Positions 6,628 through 11,580 of a stretch of DNA of 11,580 nt are shown piece by piece; position 1 is the first letter of the stretch; every line of letters starts with the position of its first letter. The notes under the pieces were generated by a model. The model was not told the DNA's origin and searched no databases. It saw only the letters and a list, made by a program, of their open reading frames with translations. Source of the stretch: Spirochaetaceae bacterium (lineage in GTDB: Bacteria > Spirochaetota > Spirochaetia > Treponematales > Breznakiellaceae); assembly GCA_031256815.1 (NCBI GenBank), contig JAIRPU010000080.1, positions 1 to 11,580 on the forward strand, written 5' to 3'. The translations under genes were made by a program, and so were the position numbers.

Positions 6628-7835
6628 CGGACATTCCGCCTGATATGTTTATAGAAACCGCTTCGTATCAGCTAAAAAAGAAAGGGCAAAGCGCCCCCGG
6701 CGATGTTTTTCTTTCGCAAAAAAGTATGTCCGGCGGAAGAATTATATCGGCGCTTTCCGATGGTCTGGGCAGCGGCGTAAAGGCAAACGTGCTTGCCTCT
6801 CTTACGGCGACTATGCTTTCAAAGTTTGTGCTTATGGACATACCGCCCGGGCAGGCCGCGGAAATTATCATCAACAGCCTTCCTGTTTGCAGCGAGCGGG
6901 GGCTTGCCTACGCGACTTTTACGCTGGTAGACGCGCGGCATGATATGTCGGCGCGTATTATCGAATACGAAAACCCGCCAATACTGATTTTGCGGAACGG
7001 CGAAGCGCTCAGCCTTAAAAAAGAGCGTGTTCCCATTAAACGCAGGAAGAAGGATACCGGCCCGCAAAACGAAACGCTGTTCATTTCTAAACTGGAGGCT
7101 ATTCCGGGAGACAGGATTGTTTTTTTCTCTGACGGGGTAACTCAGGCCGGAATGGGCGGAAGCGCCTATCCGCGCGGGTGGGGGAATCAAAACGCGCAAA
7201 ATCATATTATTAACGCCGTGCGTTCAAATCCTTCGATAAGCGCCGGGGCGCTTGCGCAGGCTCTGGTGCAGGCGGCGGATTATAACGATACGGATGGCCC
7301 CAAGGACGATATTTCGTGCGCTGTTGTGTATTTCAGAAAGCCCAGAGATTTGCTTGTAATTACCGGCCCGCCCTTTCGGCCTGAAAGTGACCAGGAGTAT
7401 GTGCGTTTTTTTAGCGAGTTTCCGGGCAGGAAGATAATTTCCGGAGGAACTACCGCGCAGATTATTGCGCGCGGGCTTGGCAAAACGATTATCGGCGAGA
7501 CCACGGCCGCTTCCGGCGAACAGCCTCCTGCGGCAAAAATGGAAGGCGCCGATTTGGTATGCGAGGGCATTCTTACGCTGGGAAGGGTTGCGGAGGAGCT
7601 TTCTGCGAATGTATGGCAAACGGCGCAAAGCGGCGGGCGCAGTCCTTCCGCGCGAATAAGGGAACTGCTTTTGGACAGCGACAGAATCACATTTCTTGTT
7701 GGAACAAAGATAAACGAAGTTCATCAAGACCCCTCCATGCCTGTTGAACTTGAAATAAGGCGAAATGTTGTAAAGCACATTGCATCGTTACTGGAAGAAA
7801 AATATATGAAAGCGGTGCGAATACAGTACATCTAA
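6624..7835 (+). CDS. SpoIIE/PP2C-type protein phosphatase coupled to the sensory hydrogenase
   Basis: The 403-residue protein is predicted to remove phosphate from Ser/Thr residues of an unknown partner. The SpoIIE-type PP2C domain spans about residues 10-238. Its metal-binding acidic residues are intact: Asp27 in GDVF, Asp46 in SDGLGSG, Asp170 in FFSDGVTQ, and Asp228/229 in GPKDDIS. The remainder (about 243-403) begins DLLVITGPPFRPESD and includes GRKIISGGTTAQIIARGLG. It is a separate domain I cannot assign to a named family; similar tails occur on phosphatases next to group C [FeFe]-hydrogenases. The ATG overlaps the TGA of the hydrogenase gene (ATGA), and GGAGG at 6610-6614 lies 9 nt upstream, so translation is probably coupled. 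Phosphatase output fits a group C sensory hydrogenase locus. No membrane segment is seen. The downstream effector is not in the window. Confidence 0.85.
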   Translation: MTDIPPDMFIETASYQLKKKGQSAPGDVFLSQKSMSGGRIISALSDGLGSGVKANVLASLTATMLSKFVLMDIPPGQAAEIIINSLPVCSERGLAYATFTLVDARHDMSARIIEYENPPILILRNGEALSLKKERVPIKRRKKDTGPQNETLFISKLEAIPGDRIVFFSDGVTQAGMGGSAYPRGWGNQNAQNHIINAVRSNPSISAGALAQALVQAADYNDTDGPKDDISCAVVYFRKPRDLLVITGPPFRPESDQEYVRFFSEFPGRKIISGGTTAQIIARGLGKTIIGETTAASGEQPPAAKMEGADLVCEGILTLGRVAEELSANVWQTAQSGGRSPSARIRELLLDSDRITFLVGTKINEVHQDPSMPVELEIRRNVVKHIASLLEEKYMKAVRIQYI

Positions 7836-7970
7836 AAGGCGCAGACGGCAATAGCGGCAGCAGAGGGCAGCGGCGTCTCCGGCATTCGGCAACGCCGGCA
7901 GAAGCGGTACGCGGCGCGTGCCGGCTGCCGGCAGCAGGGACAAACGGCGGCGCTTGGGAAAACGGCGTTT
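7836..7970. other. GC-rich spacer with short palindromes
   Basis: This spacer is dominated by GGC/GCC motifs and has no credible ORF. It includes the 12-bp palindrome GCTGCCGGCAGC (7924-7935), which overlaps the odd palindrome TGCCGGC-T-GCCGGCA (7919-7933). It also has CCGGC/GCCGG arms at 7879-7883 and 7894-7898. It could be decayed dispersed repeats or a structured 3' end of the hydrogenase-phosphatase transcript. Confidence 0.5.
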
Positions 7971-7977
7971 ATTTTTT
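7891..7977 (+). terminator. Possible terminator of the hydrogenase-phosphatase unit
   Basis: AACGCCG (7891-7897) can pair with CGGCGTT (7963-7969), enclosing the GC-rich palindromes and followed by a run of T (7972-7977). The 65-nt loop is long, so this is only a plausible terminator. Confidence 0.35.
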
Positions 7978-8050
7978 GCTATATATTTACTTTTTTATAC
8001 TGTTTTATTATTTTATGTTATACACAGGGTATGTATGTACTCTGAATTTT
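7971..8050 (+). promoter_or_regulatory. AT-rich probable promoter region of the lipoprotein gene
   Basis: Base composition changes abruptly from GC-rich to AT-rich here. TATACT (7996-8001) and TATTAT (8006-8011) could serve as -10 boxes, but no good -35 box at standard spacing was found. The location before a long leader and a strong ribosome site makes this the likely promoter. Confidence 0.35.
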
Positions 8051-8056
8051 AAAGCC

Positions 8057-8082
8057 GGGCAGAAAAGACTGCCCACAAGGAG
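8057..8082 (+). promoter_or_regulatory. Leader hairpin directly upstream of the lipoprotein ribosome-binding site
   Basis: GGGCAG (8057-8062) and CTGCCC (8069-8074) form a perfect 6-bp stem with a 6-nt A-rich loop. The ribosome-binding site AAGGAG (8077-8082) begins 2 nt after the stem and lies 6 nt before the ATG at 8089. The hairpin could affect ribosome access or mRNA stability. It matches no riboswitch I know. Confidence 0.5.
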
Positions 8083-8088
8083 TATTTT

Positions 8089-11000
8089 ATGAAACTCAAA
8101 TCTACAAATTACCCCCAGAAAGATGGGAGTAGTAAAAGAATGCGTTTTAAAAGCGCATTAGTCGTTTTAGCAACTGTGGTTATAACCTCGTTTTTGCTTA
8201 CTTCATGTGATTTAATGAATCGCAAAAAAAACCTTGACCAGGACGAAATTGAAGAGGTTACGTCCCTGATTAGCTTTGCAAAATCCGAAGAAGTCAAATT
8301 TGTAGACGACGATGACGACATTCCGTTAAAAGCGGAACTTTTCGCAGATATCCTTCTAATTACAAACATTAGCTGGGAGAGCAGCGACCCGGCCATTGCA
8401 ACGGTTACCGGAAGCACCGATTCGGTAATCGTAAAACCGCAGGGCCAGACTGGGGTAGCAACGATACGCGCCAGATTAAACCCGCTTGACGGTGTTGACC
8501 TGGGCAATATACAAACTTTTGCAGAATACACGCTAAGAGTGATTGATCTTCCAACGATTGATACGACCGCAATTGGCGATATAATGCTAAAGAAGAACAA
8601 TAAACCCAGAGACAAGCAGGTTAGGGCTACATACACGCCCGATTTTCTTTCTGCATACGACCCTGTTTTTTCGTGGGAAATTATTTCCGGTTCCGACAAG
8701 GCATCGTTCGACAATACAATAGGCGAAAATGCAGTGTTAACGGCAAATAGCATTGGAAGCGGCAAGGTAAAAGCGGTAATGACGGTGCTTGGCAGGACTT
8801 TTCCCGGGCCGGAAGTACCGTTTACTGTAAGCGGCTTTAACGACCAGCTGGAGAAACATACAAGCATAACAATAGCCAATTCGCCTTCCAGCATAATAGC
8901 AACGGATACAAGCGCGGCGTTCACTCTTGATTTCCAGCCGCCGGAGGCGCTTTACGGCACCATAGACTGGGATTACGATACAAGCAAGTTTTCGCTTGAT
9001 TATACAAACAGGAATAATATAAAACTAACCGCTCTTGCGGGTTCGTCTCAGACAACGCCTTATACCATAACGGCAAAGTCGATGCTGGATACAAGCGTAG
9101 AGGCCTCTTTTACGGTTACCGTTGACCCGGTTATTGTAACTTTTGTGCCTTCTATACCTGCGGATGTTACTATTATCTCCAAAGGGGAAACGACAACTTA
9201 CAATGTTGATGTAAACGCGCAGCACAAGACGGTAAATTGGAGTATCAGCGGCAGCATTGCAAGCGTAACCGCAGGCCAACAAAATGGCTCCGTCATTATA
9301 AAAAACACTAACTCGGTTAGAAACAGGACGGAAGAATATGTAATGGCCACGCACACCCTGGATTCAAGCGCTCAAGCGCAAAAGAAAGTAACGTTTGATC
9401 CTCCCACATATACGCTTGTTTTCGATAAGTTCGACTCGGCGGCGACAGGTTCTATGAACAGCGAGCAAAAAACCTTTGGACCGACTTACACGCTACCGGT
9501 TGTAGGCTTTAGCAAGGCCAACTATATATTTGACCGCTGGTATACAAACACTCAGTTCACTGGCGATTCTTATATAGATATGCAGCAGAATATGGACATA
9601 GACCCATTGGTAAATGGCGCTACGATTACACTTTACGCCAAATGGATATCCTGGACGGTTAGCTTTAATTCTGACGGAGGGGGCAGCGCTCCAGCTCCTA
9701 TGCAATATGGCGGAACCAGCCTGGTATTACCCAACAAGGGCAATATGAACAAAAATTCGTATATATTCTGCGGATGGGCGGAAGACAGCCCGACAGGCCT
9801 TTTTGCCATGAATCCTTATACCCCAACCAGAAACGTAACGCTTTACGCTATATGGCGTGATGTCTATGGAATTATTGATGACGGCAAGGCCAGACTCAAC
9901 CAGGCCGCCAGCGTTACAGTTATTGGCGACCCAAGCCAAAATGGCGCGGAAGCAAATGTGTTAAAAGCGCTTATTGAAGAGGTTATGGCACTAATCGAAG
10001 GAGCCGATGCGGAAGCCGATATGGAAACCGACAGCGGCAATGACAAGGTAACGGTTAAAACTTACGATTACTATACCCTGTATCAAAAGAGCGCGACTCT
10101 TGCGGTTCTTGTGTCTCAGTATTCAGGTGAAGTTATACTGGAAACCATGTATTTTAATTACATAGCGCCTACAAACAATAACCCCACCCCTGTTCATACA
10201 ACAACCCTGCGCGATTCGGCAGTATACGAGATTGAACTTGCCGGAGGTGCAGGCGGCCATTTGTGGACAAGCTCCAACAAGACCGGCCCTGGCGGGAAGG
10301 GCGGCTATGTTAAAGGGGAATATAACGTTCCTGGCGGAAATGTTAGTATTGAGGTGCGCGTTGGCGGGCAGGGCAAGGGAACTGCGAACTATAACGCAGA
10401 GCTAAATAAATACACGCCGGTATTTACAAGCAACAACAGCACTATAGATTATTCCAAAACAGTTGAAGGGCGTAAGGCAGATCAAACACAGCCTGGCGGT
10501 TACAACGGCGGCGGTTCTGGCGGCGCCAGAGGTCCTTCTGTCCATGTTGTTACGGCGGGTTCAGGCGGCGGCGGGGCAACGGACGTTCGCCTTACTGGAA
10601 GCACTTCACAGCTCACCGGAGTTAGCGGCGACCCGCGTATAGCGGTTGCAGGCGGCGGCGGCGGCGCAGCGCAATCTCCGATTCATTCTAGGGCAAATCC
10701 GGCTTATCGGGGTGGAAACGCGGGCGGCTTAACAGGCGAAGATGGCCCAACGGGCGGTTTTGACTCAATAGACAACCTTACGGAAGCCCAACCCAAAGGC
10801 GCTACGCAAACAAACGGAGGCGCTCAGATCAGCAGCTATTGTTCACCTGGAACCCCGGGCTTCGGACAGAACGGCTCGCAGGGACAGAATAGCGGTGCCG
10901 TTACTGAAGGGCGCGGCGGCGGCGGCGGCGGCTGGTGGGGCGGCGGCGCTCAATCGCTAACGTCTTCGCAAATTTCGACAGGCAGTCCCAAAATCGGTGT

Positions 11001-11142
11001 TTCTGCCGGCGCGGGCGGCTCGTCCTGGACTGGCGGCTCAGGCACTATATTGCCTGTAGGCAATCCGGTAAACAAAGTAATCGACGGCAATGTTTGGAGC
11101 GACGGCTGGGCGAGAATTACCTGGAAACGGAATCTCCCATAA
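8089..11142 (+). CDS. Large surface lipoprotein: Ig-like region, InlB B-repeats, glycine-rich C-terminal domain
   Basis: The 1017-residue product has a basic N-terminus, a hydrophobic stretch (about 22-37) and a lipobox LLTSC with Cys40, so it should be lipid-anchored and probably displayed on the outer membrane. Residues about 54-436 are beta-rich and read as several Ig-like segments (for example WESSDPAIATVTG). Two InlB B-repeats follow: about 440-519 (FDRWYTNTQF...TLYAKW) and 522-589 (FCGWAEDS...TLYAIW). Residues 597-695 are unassigned. Residues about 711-1012 form a glycine-rich domain with ELAGGAGGH, GGGGATDVR, RIAVAGGGGG and GGGGGGWWGGG, similar to the glycine-rich domain of ALK/LTK receptors. 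The 8089 start has the best ribosome site; Met18 at 8140 would leave a more typical lipoprotein signal. A role in adhesion or host/community contact is inference. A strong terminator follows, so the gene is probably a single transcription unit. Confidence 0.8.
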   Translation: MKLKSTNYPQKDGSSKRMRFKSALVVLATVVITSFLLTSCDLMNRKKNLDQDEIEEVTSLISFAKSEEVKFVDDDDDIPLKAELFADILLITNISWESSDPAIATVTGSTDSVIVKPQGQTGVATIRARLNPLDGVDLGNIQTFAEYTLRVIDLPTIDTTAIGDIMLKKNNKPRDKQVRATYTPDFLSAYDPVFSWEIISGSDKASFDNTIGENAVLTANSIGSGKVKAVMTVLGRTFPGPEVPFTVSGFNDQLEKHTSITIANSPSSIIATDTSAAFTLDFQPPEALYGTIDWDYDTSKFSLDYTNRNNIKLTALAGSSQTTPYTITAKSMLDTSVEASFTVTVDPVIVTFVPSIPADVTIISKGETTTYNVDVNAQHKTVNWSISGSIASVTAGQQNGSVIIKNTNSVRNRTEEYVMATHTLDSSAQAQKKVTFDPPTYTLVFDKFDSAATGSMNSEQKTFGPTYTLPVVGFSKANYIFDRWYTNTQFTGDSYIDMQQNMDIDPLVNGATITLYAKWISWTVSFNSDGGGSAPAPMQYGGTSLVLPNKGNMNKNSYIFCGWAEDSPTGLFAMNPYTPTRNVTLYAIWRDVYGIIDDGKARLNQAASVTVIGDPSQNGAEANVLKALIEEVMALIEGADAEADMETDSGNDKVTVKTYDYYTLYQKSATLAVLVSQYSGEVILETMYFNYIAPTNNNPTPVHTTTLRDSAVYEIELAGGAGGHLWTSSNKTGPGGKGGYVKGEYNVPGGNVSIEVRVGGQGKGTANYNAELNKYTPVFTSNNSTIDYSKTVEGRKADQTQPGGYNGGGSGGARGPSVHVVTAGSGGGGATDVRLTGSTSQLTGVSGDPRIAVAGGGGGAAQSPIHSRANPAYRGGNAGGLTGEDGPTGGFDSIDNLTEAQPKGATQTNGGAQISSYCSPGTPGFGQNGSQGQNSGAVTEGRGGGGGGWWGGGAQSLTSSQISTGSPKIGVSAGAGGSSWTGGSGTILPVGNPVNKVIDGNVWSDGWARITWKRNLP

Positions 11143-11179
11143 GCGGTAAACGCTTTCCCCCGTCTTAACGGGACTTCTT

Positions 11180-11219
11180 AAAACAGGCTGCGGAAAACTG
11201 CAGCCTGTTTTGTTTTAAA
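11180..11219 (+). terminator. Strong intrinsic terminator of the lipoprotein gene
   Basis: AAAACAGGCTGC (11180-11191) pairs perfectly over 12 bp with GCAGCCTGTTTT (11200-11211) across an 8-nt loop. The tail TTTTGTTTT follows. It starts 37 nt after the stop codon. Confidence 0.9.
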
Positions 11220-11278
11220 GCGCCTGTTTAACCCGCAGCGGCCACCGTTTGCCTACACCGCGCAAGCGATTGAAGCGG

Positions 11279-11304
11279 AATTTGCAAGCGAAGCGAAGCA
11301 AATT
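11279..11304. repeat. Small inverted repeat AATTTGC/GCAAATT
   Basis: Seven-bp arms at 11279-11285 and 11298-11304 flank a loop made of repeated GCGAA units. This marks the start of the repeat-rich tail of the window. Confidence 0.45.
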
Positions 11305-11310
11305 GGAGCG

Positions 11311-11408
11311 GAAAGCGCGTTTTTTGCCGGTAGAATTAGTAAGAGAATAAAAATCCTGCGCTTTCCGGTTGAAAGCGCCTTCCGGTTGGAAGCGCTTTCT
11401 GGTTGAAA
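11311..11408. repeat. Tandem 17-18-bp units with alternating GAAAGCGC and GCGCTTTC
   Basis: CTTTCCGGTTGAAAGCGC (11361-11378), CTTCCGGTTGGAAGCGC (11379-11395) and a partial TTTCTGGTTGAAA (11396-11408) are head-to-tail copies. GAAAGCGC at 11311-11318 and 11371-11378 and GCGCTTTC at 11358-11365 and 11392-11399 alternate in orientation, so several competing hairpins can form. Confidence 0.65.
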
Positions 11409-11412
11409 TTTG

Positions 11413-11452
11413 AAGAGAATAAAAATCTTGTAGATTTTTATTCTCTTTTTTA
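11413..11452. terminator. Perfect 16-bp AT-rich palindrome, bidirectional terminator-like
   Basis: AAGAGAATAAAAATCT (11413-11428), a 3-nt loop and AGATTTTTATTCTCTT (11432-11447) form a perfect hairpin followed by more T. Its left arm also occurs alone at 11341-11355. It shares the core AATAAAAATC...GATTTTTATT with a second palindrome at 11526-11559, so it may be a repeat family rather than a dedicated terminator. Confidence 0.65.
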
Positions 11453-11454
11453 TG

Positions 11455-11499
11455 CCCGCGCGCTTGCGCGCGGGGAGGCGGCGTGCCGCGAAGCGCGGC
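11455..11499. repeat. Two adjacent GC-rich hairpins
   Basis: CCCGCGCGC (11455-11463) and GCGCGCGGG (11466-11474) form a 9-bp stem with a TT loop. GCCGCG (11485-11490) and CGCGGC (11494-11499) form a 6-bp stem with an AAG loop. They lie between the two AT-rich palindromes. Confidence 0.6.
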
Positions 11500-11525
11500 G
11501 TATACGACCGGTGGCTGAAATAGGA

Positions 11526-11559
11526 ATGCAATAAAAATCTTTGTGGATTTTTATTGCAT
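11526..11559. repeat. Second AT-rich palindrome of the AATAAAAATC family
   Basis: ATGCAATAAAAATC (11526-11539) pairs perfectly over 14 bp with GATTTTTATTGCAT (11546-11559). The core matches the palindrome at 11413-11447, but the outer stem bases differ and still pair. No complete gene is seen in 11220-11580. Confidence 0.65.
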
Positions 11560-11580
11560 GGTTTATACCCGCGCCGCTTT

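Noticed and set aside
8050..8088. Riboswitch in the lipoprotein leader
   Set aside because: Only one simple 6-bp hairpin is present and no known aptamer core was recognised.
8109..8924. 271-codon minus-strand ORF within the lipoprotein gene
   Set aside because: It lies fully antisense to a gene with a clear signal peptide and domains, and has no independent start signals.
11253..11531. 92-codon minus-strand ORF at the right edge
   Set aside because: It runs through the repeat cluster; its composition follows the repeats and it has no convincing ribosome site.
11225..11580. Integron attC-type recombination sites in the palindromic tail
   Set aside because: The palindromes lack paired GTTRRRY/RYYYAAC cores and no integrase is present.

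Overview
The window most likely comes from a host-associated anaerobic spirochaete of the Treponema type; a termite-gut or animal-gut treponeme would fit. This is inferred from several sequence features. There is a Gram-negative-style outer-membrane beta-barrel protein. There is a large lipoprotein with a spirochaete-like lipobox (LLTSC) and InlB-type repeats. Fermentative D-lactate dehydrogenase and [FeFe]-hydrogenase genes are present, and the non-coding DNA holds many small palindromes. No rRNA, tRNA, CRISPR array or transposase gene is visible. All six genes are on the plus strand.

Layout. Positions 1-96 are an almost pure C homopolymer, probably a sequencing or contig-edge artefact. A hairpin-rich leader follows, then a Wzi-like outer-membrane barrel gene (385-2247). 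After a short block of iterated TTCGAT motifs comes a YedE-family inner-membrane protein, a putative selenium transporter (2402-3469). After a gap with a perfect 12-bp inverted repeat comes a D-lactate dehydrogenase (3627-4658). A terminator-like hairpin, with an alternative pairing partner upstream, precedes the most interesting locus. This is a two-gene unit whose ORFs overlap by 4 nt: a putative sensory [FeFe]-hydrogenase with a C-terminal PAS domain (HydS-like, 4786-6627) and a SpoIIE/PP2C-type phosphatase with an unassigned C-terminal domain (6624-7835). A GC-rich palindromic spacer and an AT-rich probable promoter lead to a 1017-residue surface lipoprotein (8089-11142). It carries Ig-like segments, two InlB B-repeats and a glycine-rich C-terminal domain resembling that of ALK/LTK receptors. 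A strong intrinsic terminator follows it. The last 300 bases hold a dense cluster of inverted and tandem repeats and no credible gene.

How the genes may work together. The hydrogenase keeps all four H-cluster cysteines but has Ala where catalytic enzymes have the proton-transfer Cys, as in the known sensory hydrogenase HydS. With the coupled phosphatase this suggests an H2- or redox-sensing module whose output is protein dephosphorylation. D-lactate dehydrogenase upstream is an alternative sink for reducing power, so fermentative redox balance is a plausible theme; this link is inference. The selenium transporter would fit an organism that makes selenoenzymes, but no selenoprotein or selenium-insertion gene lies in the window. 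The barrel and the lipoprotein are cell-surface genes with no evident tie to the sensor.
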